Source: Holophagae bacterium (GTDB taxonomy: Bacteria; Acidobacteriota; Holophagae; Acanthopleuribacterales; Acanthopleuribacteraceae). From it: a stretch of 64,000 nucleotides of DNA. Numbering within the stretch: the first letter of the stretch is position 1; every line of letters begins with the position of its first letter. Where the stretch lies: the NCBI GenBank assembly GCA_029263455.1, contig JAJCXM010000032.1, positions 62,001 through 126,000 of the forward strand, given 5' to 3'. The translations under genes and the position numbers were made by a program. Of the stretch, positions 24,397 through 31,314 are shown in pieces. The notes beneath the pieces were generated by a model. That model saw nothing but the letters and a program-made list of their open reading frames with translations. It did not search any database and had not been told where the DNA came from.

Positions 24397-26001
24397 TTAA
24401 TCTTGAGATTGCCAGATATTCTCAAGGCCAGAAGGGGCATTAAGTAACTTAAGACCTTCGTATTGGCGCATGGCGTATTCAACTTCCCATTCTCCTTGGA
24501 AAAGGACGGCTAGGTGTTCTTCAGAATCTCGCACCCGTTTGAGAAGGTCAGTCGATTGCGGCTGATATCCCTGAGGATCGACCCAGCGGCATAACGAATA
24601 GGGAAGAGGCTCGCGATTTAATGGAACACTATATTCCTCTTCCATGCGCGCAAAGAACACGTCGAATTGCAGTTGGCCCACCGCAGCGACAATCGGGTGA
24701 GCGTGCCCGCCTTCTGGATAGAAAACTTGAATCACCCCTTCTTCGCCTAACTGTTTGATGCCTTTGGTGAATCCCTTACGTTTAGAGGGGTCCGGTAGCG
24801 TGACCGAGACGAATGTTTCTGGCGAAAAAACGGGAAATCTCTTGATGGCAAACGGCTGGCCAGCTGAAATAACGTCACCGATCTTGAATATGCCAGGATT
24901 TACCAGACCCATGACGTCACCAGGAAAGGCATCGTCGATCGTGTGCCTTTCTCCACCAAATAACCGACATGGGTAAGCCATTTTTATGTCGCGCTTTAAG
25001 CGCACATGAGTGGCCTTCATGCCACGTTCAAATTTGCCCGAAACAACACGAATAAATGCCACACGATCCCTATGTGACTTGTCCATATTTGCTTGTATCT
25101 TATAAACGAAGCCAGAAAAACTAGCGGATTCTGGGGGCAAAGTACCTAGAGACGTCTCCTGTGGACGCGGTTTTGGTGCCATTTTGATGAAATGCTGCAT
25201 GAAATTCTCAACGCCAAAATGCGTCAACGCGGAGCCGAAAAAAACGGGCGTCATTTCACCTTGTCTGAATTCGTTTTGATCAAATGAATGCATGCCATCT
25301 TCGACTAGTTCCATGTCGTGAATAAGTCGTTCTTGAGCCTTGATTCCAACGAGTTCTTTGATGTTTTTGTCATCTGGACCGCCGGTTGTTAAGGCTGCTT
25401 TGTGTTTGTTGCCAGCCGTTCGCTCAAAAACATGCACGGATTGGCTCTGTCGTTCGTATACGCCGCGAAAGTCTCCTGGCTCACCAACCGGCCATGTCAT
25501 CGGTACGGCAATAATGCCCAAGACAGATTCAACCTCATCGATCAGGTCGTATGGGTCTTGATAAGGTCGATCCATTTTGTTGATGAACGTAAAAATGGGG
25601 ATGCCTCGTTCGCGGCAAACGGCAAATAACTTTCGTGTCTGCGCTTCAACGCCTTTTGCGGCGTCGAGTACCATCACAGCGCTATCGACCGCCATCAAAG
25701 TGCGATAAGTGTCTTCACTAAAATCTTCGTGACCAGGTGTGTCAAGCAAGTTAATGACATGGTCTTCATATTCAAATTGTAAAGCGCTTGAAGTAATGGA
25801 AATGCCACGTTCTTGTTCCATGGACATCCAGTCGGAGGCCGCGTGTTTCTGACCCTTTTTTGCCGTAACCGATCCGGAAATTCGGATGGCACCGCTGTAG
25901 AGCAGCAAATTTTCGGTCAATGTTGTTTTCCCTGCGTCAGGGTGAGAAATGATCGCAAACGTTCTACGACGCGAGATCTCACGGTTCAATTCTTCAGACA
26001 T
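24397..26001 (-). CDS. prfC: Peptide chain release factor 3
   Basis: 534 residues from the ATG at 26001, which has GGAGGA just upstream; a longer in-frame reading to 26076 lacks a site. GTPase motifs: G1 'SHPDAGKTTLTENLLL', G2 'EQERGISITSS', G3 'LLDTPGHEDFSEDTYRTL', G4 'FINKMDRP'. The 'AVDSAVMVLDAAKGVEAQTRKLF' and 'FRQGEMTPVFFGSALTHFGV' blocks separate RF3 from EF-G. RF3 uses GTP to recycle RF1 and RF2 from the ribosome after termination. It stands alone; a 20-bp near-palindrome lies 46 bp upstream. Confidence 0.96.
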   Translation of the reverse strand: MSEELNREISRRRTFAIISHPDAGKTTLTENLLLYSGAIRISGSVTAKKGQKHAASDWMSMEQERGISITSSALQFEYEDHVINLLDTPGHEDFSEDTYRTLMAVDSAVMVLDAAKGVEAQTRKLFAVCRERGIPIFTFINKMDRPYQDPYDLIDEVESVLGIIAVPMTWPVGEPGDFRGVYERQSQSVHVFERTAGNKHKAALTTGGPDDKNIKELVGIKAQERLIHDMELVEDGMHSFDQNEFRQGEMTPVFFGSALTHFGVENFMQHFIKMAPKPRPQETSLGTLPPESASFSGFVYKIQANMDKSHRDRVAFIRVVSGKFERGMKATHVRLKRDIKMAYPCRLFGGERHTIDDAFPGDVMGLVNPGIFKIGDVISAGQPFAIKRFPVFSPETFVSVTLPDPSKRKGFTKGIKQLGEEGVIQVFYPEGGHAHPIVAAVGQLQFDVFFARMEEEYSVPLNREPLPYSLCRWVDPQGYQPQSTDLLKRVRDSEEHLAVLFQGEWEVEYAMRQYEGLKLLNAPSGLENIWQSQD

Positions 26002-26046
26002 TGCCGCTCCTCCAAAGCGCAGTAGCATAACATGACCACTGCTACG

Positions 26047-26066
26047 CCACACACTATAGGGTGTGG
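26047..26066. promoter_or_regulatory. Near-perfect 20-bp palindrome between prfC and the EIIA gene
   Basis: Arms CCACAC and GTGTGG enclose a core with CTATAG; only one base pair of the ten is mismatched. On the minus strand the core reads TATAGT, a 5 of 6 match to a -10, about 52 bp before prfC, so the site may be an operator over its promoter. Confidence 0.35.
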
Positions 26067-26161
26067 TCGATGCCAAAAACGCGCATAATCAATGATCGAC
26101 TCTGAGAAATCGAAACCATATACTTATGGTGCGTATCGGCTGGCACCTCAAAGGCAAGGGC

Positions 26162-26593
26162 ATGATTGGACTTGAGCAAATTGCCTTGCTAAAAGGGCAA
26201 AACAAAACGGAAATTCTGCAGGAATTGGTGGCGATAGCTGCTGGTAGCACTCAGGTCGTTGATGCTGATCAGCTGCTTAGAGCGATCATGGATCGTGAGA
26301 ATCAATACACAACGGCGATCGGATTGGGAATTGCCGTGCCCCACGCGCGGACTGATGCTGTCCATGAGCAGATAATCGTGTTCGGTCGCAGCCAGTCGCC
26401 TATCGAATGTGAGGCGCTTGATGGTATTGGCGTGTCCATTTTTATCCTCATTGCCGTGACTGCCAATGGCCACAAGGAATACATTCGAATGTTAGCGCGA
26501 GCGGCTCGCTTTCTTAAGAATGAAGATCACCGCCAAGCCATTATGGAAGCAGCTGATGAAAACCAATTGTTTGCAACCATTCGAGCAATGTAG
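26162..26593 (+). CDS. PTS EIIA domain protein (fructose/Ntr type)
   Basis: 143 residues from the ATG at 26162; the ATG at 26126 is possible but adds residues not expected in the family. The phosphorylatable histidine lies in 'GLGIAVPHARTDAV', the defining motif of the PTS EIIA type-2 (FruA/PtsN) family. No EIIB, EIIC, HPr or EI gene is near, so it is probably regulatory rather than for sugar uptake. It is 27 bp upstream of a CLC chloride channel, and the two are probably one operon; EIIA proteins can bind and control transporters (family knowledge), so control of the channel is a reasonable guess. Confidence 0.85.
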   Translation: MIGLEQIALLKGQNKTEILQELVAIAAGSTQVVDADQLLRAIMDRENQYTTAIGLGIAVPHARTDAVHEQIIVFGRSQSPIECEALDGIGVSIFILIAVTANGHKEYIRMLARAARFLKNEDHRQAIMEAADENQLFATIRAM

Positions 26594-26620
26594 GTCAGCG
26601 GTATTAAAGGTCATATCTTA

Positions 26621-28492
26621 TTGAAAATATTCAACCGCAAACTTAAAGCTCGGATATGGAATCATTCAGCGAGAATGGTTTTTTTGAGCGTTGTCGTTGG
26701 TGCCGTAAGTGGCGTGGCCTCCGCTGTGTTTATGTATGGTCTTGATTATACGAGCGCCTTATTTCAAGGTCAGTGGATGGGCATTCTACATCCACATCCA
26801 AGCGGAGAGTCGACCTCGTTTGGGTTCCATGAGTCGGGTCTGGTCATGGGATTCGAATTCATGCAAACAACGGCCAATCATTGGTGGAAGATATTGTTAA
26901 TTCCCTGTCTTGGTGGCCTCGTGAGTGGCTGGCTTGTCTTCAAATTTGCCCCGGAAGCCAAGGGTCACGGCATAGACGCGCTGATTACAGCTTTTCACCA
27001 TCAGAAAGGAAAATTACGACCACGGGTTCCAATCGTGAAAATGTTGGCTTCGGTTGCGACCTTAGGCAGTGGCGGCTCCGGCGGACGCGAGGGTCCAATT
27101 GCCTTAATTGGTGGTGGCTTTGGGTCATGGTTGGCGGATCGTTTTCGGCTGCGGTCAAGAGAACGCCGGCATTTACTGTTGGCGGGCGCTGCTGGGGGTA
27201 TCGGTTCTATTTTCAGGGCACCCCTTGGTGGAGCCATCAGTGCTATTGAAATCCTATATTCCGAAGATATGGAAACCGAAGCCCTCGTCCCGGCTGTGGT
27301 GAGCAGCGTGACCGCATTCTCTGTATTCACGCTCATTGCTTCTCCTTTATTTGGATTCGATGGGCATTTCGTTTTTGAAGTACCAAAACTGGATTTTCAC
27401 CCTGTCCATCTCTTTCCATACCTTGTATTGGCCATTGTTTGCTCATTGCTCGGTAAACTCTATGTGACCTTGTTCCACCGTATGAGAACGCACGTTTTCG
27501 AGCGCATTCCTATACCTCGCGTCCTGCGACCAGCTTTAGGTGGCTTAATTATTGGGATGGTGGCGCTGGTCGTACCACAGACCTTGGGTATGGGCATGGG
27601 CTACATACAACAAGCTATTTCCTTTGACGCGACGAGTGCAGACTTAATGCTCGTAGCACGATTCTGCGTCGTCCTTCTGCTATTCAAAATGCTCACTGTT
27701 TCGGTGACGATCGGCAGCGGAGGTTCAGCTGGTGTGTTTGGGCCCAGCCTCTTAATCGGCGGCTTGGGTGGCTTTGTGGTGGGCTGTGTCTTTTACGCAC
27801 TTGCACCTACTTTTTTCCCTTCGTTATCGTTACCTCCGATAGCCGCCTTTGTCATATTGGGGATGTCGGCCTTTTTTGCTGCGGTTGCCAACGCGCCACT
27901 TGGTGCTTTGGTCATGTCCAGCGAGATGACATTTGGCTATGAACTCTTGGCTCCGTTGATGTTGGCGTCAATCGTCGCCATGCTTTACACGCGTAAGTAC
28001 TCTATTTATCATGCTCAAGTTAAAGATAAGTTCCGTTCTCCTGCCCATTTGGGGGATATTAGTTTTGATATCTTAAGTAATATCAAATTAGGTCAAATCT
28101 TTAAGGCACAAGAGACAAGATCTATTGCGGCCCGCGCAACCTTGCATGAACTTAGAGAAGTCATTAAAGACGAGTCTTTTGCGTTTCCGCTTGCCGTGAA
28201 GGATCGCAACCACGAATTGGTAGGCATGCTGACAATGAATGCGTTCCGTGAAGCGATCTTTGATCAGGAGCTAAGCCACTTGATCATTGTAGAAGACATC
28301 ATGACGCATATCGTTACCTGCAGCTTGGAGGACGATTTAAAACAAGTTCTCAATCAGTTTGCCACTCACGGATATGGGCGTTTACCCGTCGTTGCCAATG
28401 AAAACGCACATGACATTATCGGGTTTGTCCAGTATCAAGAGATTATGGAGGCCTACCAAAGCGAGGTAGCGCGATTACGCGCGTCTGACTGA
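26621..28492 (+). CDS. CLC-family chloride channel/antiporter with CBS domains
   Basis: 623 residues, starting at a TTG with AAAGG about 10 bp upstream. The CLC core has 10 or more membrane helices. The selectivity motifs are 'GSGGSGGREGPIALIGG' (with the gating glutamate in GREGP) and 'GSGGSAGVFGPSLLIGG'; a third conserved block is 'AAVANAPLGALVMSSEMT'. The last 130 residues are two CBS domains ('IVEDIMTHIVTCSLEDDLKQ', 'HGYGRLPVVANENAHDIIGF') that sense nucleotides or ions in the cytoplasm. The gating glutamate suggests a proton-coupled exchanger, but this cannot be decided here. Confidence 0.93.
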   Translation: MKIFNRKLKARIWNHSARMVFLSVVVGAVSGVASAVFMYGLDYTSALFQGQWMGILHPHPSGESTSFGFHESGLVMGFEFMQTTANHWWKILLIPCLGGLVSGWLVFKFAPEAKGHGIDALITAFHHQKGKLRPRVPIVKMLASVATLGSGGSGGREGPIALIGGGFGSWLADRFRLRSRERRHLLLAGAAGGIGSIFRAPLGGAISAIEILYSEDMETEALVPAVVSSVTAFSVFTLIASPLFGFDGHFVFEVPKLDFHPVHLFPYLVLAIVCSLLGKLYVTLFHRMRTHVFERIPIPRVLRPALGGLIIGMVALVVPQTLGMGMGYIQQAISFDATSADLMLVARFCVVLLLFKMLTVSVTIGSGGSAGVFGPSLLIGGLGGFVVGCVFYALAPTFFPSLSLPPIAAFVILGMSAFFAAVANAPLGALVMSSEMTFGYELLAPLMLASIVAMLYTRKYSIYHAQVKDKFRSPAHLGDISFDILSNIKLGQIFKAQETRSIAARATLHELREVIKDESFAFPLAVKDRNHELVGMLTMNAFREAIFDQELSHLIIVEDIMTHIVTCSLEDDLKQVLNQFATHGYGRLPVVANENAHDIIGFVQYQEIMEAYQSEVARLRASD

Positions 28493-28515
28493 CGCAATGA
28501 CGCGCGTCCGACTGA
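28477..28515 (+). repeat. 16-bp direct repeat across the CLC stop codon
   Basis: ACGCGCGTCTGACTGA at 28477-28492 is repeated with one change at 28500-28515 (C for T at position 10). The first copy contains the TGA stop. A short CTGAG/CTCAG hairpin follows. Confidence 0.6.
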
Positions 28516-28533
28516 GTTCATCTCAGACACGTA

Positions 28534-29640
28534 TTAGTGATCCGCAAATGCGAATTTCGCGAATGCCATTTCTGCAGTGCTAAACCACAAATATGATTCC
28601 TCACGCGATTTTTTCCAGGAATTGTAGACGTTTGCGTAAGCGGGATCTTGAGCAGCAAATTCGTCCATGATTTCGAAGGACGATTTCTGTGCCGCAGCAA
28701 GGATATCGTCTGAAAATGCGCGCAACTTGACACCCGCACCGATGAGCCGACCCAATGCAGGCGGATTCTTGGCGTCATAACTCGCTAGCATCTGGACGTT
28801 GGCCTCAGCCGAAGCCACTTCAATTGCCTGTTGATAGAGGGAAGGTAATTTGTCCCAATCTGATCGATTCACATAAAAGGAGAGCGATGGTCCTGGCTCC
28901 CACCAGCCCGGATAATAATAATGTGAAACGATTTTATGGAAGCCGAGCTTTTCGTCGTCGTAGGGACCAACCCATTCTGTGGCATCAATGGCACCCCGTT
29001 CCAGAGCGGGAAAAATGTCACCACCGCCGAGTACCTGAACGGTGACACCAAGTCGGTGCATAACTTCACCGCCTAAGCCAGGAATCCTCATTCGCAAACC
29101 CTTGAGGTCTTGCAAGTTAGCGATCTCCTCTCGAAACCAGCCGCCCATTTGCATGCCTGTGTTGCCGCCTGGAAAATTGATGATGCCAAAGTCTGAAAAT
29201 GCGCGCCGCATGTGATCTAGTCCGCCGCCGTAGTAGAACCAAGCATTTTGTTGTCTTGCGGTTAGGCCAAAGGGAACGGTGCAGTCAAACGCTAAAACCG
29301 GGTTCTTGCCTTTGTAGTAGTAGCTGGCCGTGTGACCCATTTGCACCGTACCTTGCTGGACGGCATCGAGCACTTGCAGGGCGGGAACCAGTTCTCCGGC
29401 ATCATAGGCGATTATCTGGAACTTGTTAGCTGTTAGCTCGGCCACCCGTGAGGCCATTAATTCAGCTGCGCCATAAATCGTATCTAATGCCTGCGGAAAA
29501 CTTGATGCAAGTCTCCATGTCAATGATGGCAGCGTATGAATTGCCGCAGATTTGTTTGATTGATCGACGGAACCGCCACAAGAAAGTGCGCTTGCGGTAG
29601 CGGCCAGACCCGCCTTAGTCAGAAAGTTTCTGCGTTTCAT
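28534..29640 (-). CDS. TRAP-type (DctP) solute-binding lipoprotein, Tat-exported
   Basis: 368 residues from the ATG at 29640. The N-terminus 'MKRRNFLTKAGLAATA' is a twin-arginine signal, and 'ASALSCGG' is a lipobox, so the mature protein is a lipid-anchored periplasmic protein. The body shows DctP features: 'WRLASSFPQALDTIYGAAEL', 'AVQQGTVQMGHTASYYYKGK', 'LKGLRMRIPGLGGEVMHRLG' and 'GAIDATEWVGPYDDEKLGFH', as in the keto-acid/mannonate-type binding proteins. No DctQ or DctM membrane subunits are adjacent, so it is an orphan whose transporter must lie elsewhere. Confidence 0.88.
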   Translation of the reverse strand: MKRRNFLTKAGLAATASALSCGGSVDQSNKSAAIHTLPSLTWRLASSFPQALDTIYGAAELMASRVAELTANKFQIIAYDAGELVPALQVLDAVQQGTVQMGHTASYYYKGKNPVLAFDCTVPFGLTARQQNAWFYYGGGLDHMRRAFSDFGIINFPGGNTGMQMGGWFREEIANLQDLKGLRMRIPGLGGEVMHRLGVTVQVLGGGDIFPALERGAIDATEWVGPYDDEKLGFHKIVSHYYYPGWWEPGPSLSFYVNRSDWDKLPSLYQQAIEVASAEANVQMLASYDAKNPPALGRLIGAGVKLRAFSDDILAAAQKSSFEIMDEFAAQDPAYANVYNSWKKSREESYLWFSTAEMAFAKFAFADH

Positions 29641-29675
29641 AATGATGTTTCCTTCATAGCAGGGATGTGACCCGC

Positions 29676-29704
29676 ATTCTAGCGAGGGCACTAGCTTGGG
29701 GCAA
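29676..29704 (-). promoter_or_regulatory. Promoter of the TRAP binding-protein gene
   Basis: On the minus strand TTGCCC (-35, 29699-29704) and TAGAAT (-10, 29676-29681) are 17 bp apart, matching 4 and 5 of 6 bases. The -35 overlaps a perfect inverted repeat, AGCTTG-GGG-CAAGCT (29693-29707), a possible operator. Confidence 0.5.
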
Positions 29705-29736
29705 GCTTTGCACCGTGATAGAGTGATTCAGCGAAT

Positions 29737-29751
29737 CCGTGTCACACACGG
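29737..29751 (+). promoter_or_regulatory. Inverted repeat just upstream of the DUF2231 gene
   Basis: CCGTGT-CAC-ACACGG is a perfect 6-bp inverted repeat ending 6 bp before the ATG at 29758. It may be an operator or a leader hairpin that occludes the ribosome site. Confidence 0.35.
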
Positions 29752-29757
29752 GCACCC

Positions 29758-30216
29758 ATGGAGACGATGCTAAACATGCCCATTCACCCGCTTGCGGCAC
29801 ACGTGCCCATCGCACTCTGTTTGCTCTTTCCCTGTTTGATTGTCTATTCCATGTTTGTGGACCGTACGCCAAAAAAAGCGACCTTAGTTGGACTCTGGGT
29901 TTACCTATGTCTATTAATGGTTTCGGCCTTAATTACTCGACAACTTGGTGAAGGTGATGGGCAAAAAGTGAGCCCGTATGTGCAAGCGCAAAATTTGACG
30001 GAACATCAGAGCGATGCACAGCAATTGGCGGTTGCGTCCCTCTTGAGCGTGTCCATTTTTGGGCTTCTCTTGTTGAATCGTCGCGTAACCCAGTTCGGGC
30101 GAATCGCCCTGTTACTTTTTAGCCTCGTCCTATTACTGTTAGCGCTGCGGGCAGGACACTCTGGCGGTGAACTGGTGTACGGTGATCAAGCTAGCGCCGC
30201 TTTTGTTGAAGACTAA
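29758..30216 (+). CDS. DUF2231-type small membrane protein
   Basis: 152 residues with four predicted membrane helices. The N-terminal 'MPIHPLAAHVPIALCLLFPC' has the His-Pro ... His-x-Pro-Ile pattern of the DUF2231 family, and the last helix is followed by 'GHSGGELVYG', the usual C-terminal tail of that family. Histidines in helices could bind haem or metal; function is not established. The start may be 29758 or the Met at 29776. Its stop overlaps the end of the convergent sigma-factor gene by 4 bp. Confidence 0.7.
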   Translation: METMLNMPIHPLAAHVPIALCLLFPCLIVYSMFVDRTPKKATLVGLWVYLCLLMVSALITRQLGEGDGQKVSPYVQAQNLTEHQSDAQQLAVASLLSVSIFGLLLLNRRVTQFGRIALLLFSLVLLLLALRAGHSGGELVYGDQASAAFVED

Positions 30217-30770
30217 TTATGCGTGTCCATAAAATCGTATAGGAACATTTTTGCCTTCAGCCAATCTCGTTCGGCTGTTCTTGTAGAGATGTCTAGCAAT
30301 GTGGCAATTTCCGCGGTTGAGAATCCGCCAAACATTTTGAGATCAATCAGGTGAACCAATCGATGATGCGTCTGCGACAATTTATCAATGGCACGATTGA
30401 GGTCCAACATGTCGATGGCGGGGTTTCGTTCCGCTAATTCTCGATCATCAATAGTTATCGCCGCATTGCCATCGCCTCGTTTTGCGGCATGCTTTTCGCG
30501 AACATACTCAACAGCGACCATGCGCATAGCTCGGCAACAAAGTGCCATAAAATGAGCGCGATCATTAATTTGTAGTTCCGCTCCTTTGCCAAAAAGCTTT
30601 AGGTAGGTTTCATTTACTAAGGCCGTGGCTGACAGAGTCTGGTTGGGCTTTTTCTGGTGTCCACGAGCGATTTGCTTGAGTTCTAGGTAGATTGAATCCC
30701 AAATCTCTGCAGCTGCTTGTTGGTTACCTTGCCGAAACGATTGCAATAGTCCTGCAAATTCATCTGTCAT
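30213..30770 (-). CDS. ECF-type sigma factor (ECF43-like, kinase-associated)
   Basis: 185 residues from the ATG at 30770, with GAGGAGCG upstream; an earlier in-frame start at 30788 is less likely. Region 2: 'LSATALVNETYLKLFG', 'DRAHFMALCCRAMRMVAVEY'; region 4: 'SQTHHRLVHLIDLKMFGGFS' then the helix-turn-helix 'TAEIATLLDISTRTAERDW'. This pattern, with 'VNETYLKL' and 'RAHFFA', belongs to the ECF group found beside Ser/Thr kinases carrying TPRs in Acidobacteria, Planctomycetes and xanthomonads. No anti-sigma factor is near; the divergent TPR kinase at 31315 is the likely controller. Confidence 0.9.
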   Translation of the reverse strand: MTDEFAGLLQSFRQGNQQAAAEIWDSIYLELKQIARGHQKKPNQTLSATALVNETYLKLFGKGAELQINDRAHFMALCCRAMRMVAVEYVREKHAAKRGDGNAAITIDDRELAERNPAIDMLDLNRAIDKLSQTHHRLVHLIDLKMFGGFSTAEIATLLDISTRTAERDWLKAKMFLYDFMDTHN

Positions 30771-30901
30771 TTGCGTTCCGCTCCTCATCGCCGAATATAG
30801 GCTATTTTAGGTGTCTTTAGGCAGATTGGTGCAATGGTAGGGTGAGTTGGTTTTAAGGTACGTTGTTGATGGGCGTGATCAAGAGATTGGCGAAATTGAG
30901 G

Positions 30902-31258
30902 TTAATCGACGAAGAATGCAGCCAACGCGCGATAAAGAAGGGCGGTCGTGAAAAGCAGTGCGATCCCGTAGCACCAAAACAGGAGGCGGTACAGTGACTT
31001 GCGACGATGGTCCTGGAAAAATGGATAACCAATCAAAAAGATGAAAAGGGCTGGTACGGCAGGTAAAAGTACCGTGAATAGTAGCCAGAACGAATAAGAG
31101 AAAAACAATTGTCCCAAGTGCTCAAGATCTTGAATTGCTTGAATGGCCACAAGCCCAAGCCAAATAAGGGAATAGATGCCACAGGTTACCCATGGGAATC
31201 TAAGCGGTATTCGCCGAAATCCCTGTTTTGAGTGTGGCGTTTGGTAACGATCAAGCAC
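30902..31258 (-). CDS. Small integral membrane protein of unknown function
   Basis: 118 residues from a GTG at 31258, with three hydrophobic segments ('WVTCGIYSLIWLGLVAIQAI', 'SFWLLFTVLLPAVPALFIFL', 'LFWCYGIALLFTTALLYRAL') and short charged loops. I do not recognise a family. It lies between the sigma factor (131 bp downstream) and the divergent TPR kinase (56 bp away), so it may belong to the same signalling unit. The sequence composition fits a real gene, but there is no motif to support a function. Confidence 0.6.
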   Translation of the reverse strand: MLDRYQTPHSKQGFRRIPLRFPWVTCGIYSLIWLGLVAIQAIQDLEHLGQLFFSYSFWLLFTVLLPAVPALFIFLIGYPFFQDHRRKSLYRLLFWCYGIALLFTTALLYRALAAFFVD

Positions 31259-31297
31259 AGCTCTATTCTACGCTGACTGGAAGCCCATAAAATCGCC

Positions 31298-31303
31298 TAT
31301 ACT
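31298..31303 (+). promoter_or_regulatory. -10 box of the TPR kinase gene
   Basis: TATACT matches 5 of 6 consensus bases and lies 12 bp before the ATG at 31315, giving a very short leader with no ribosome site. A weak CTGACT -35 is 19 bp upstream. An ECF promoter would look different, so this is tentative. Confidence 0.3.
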
Positions 31304-31314
31304 AAATTAATGCC

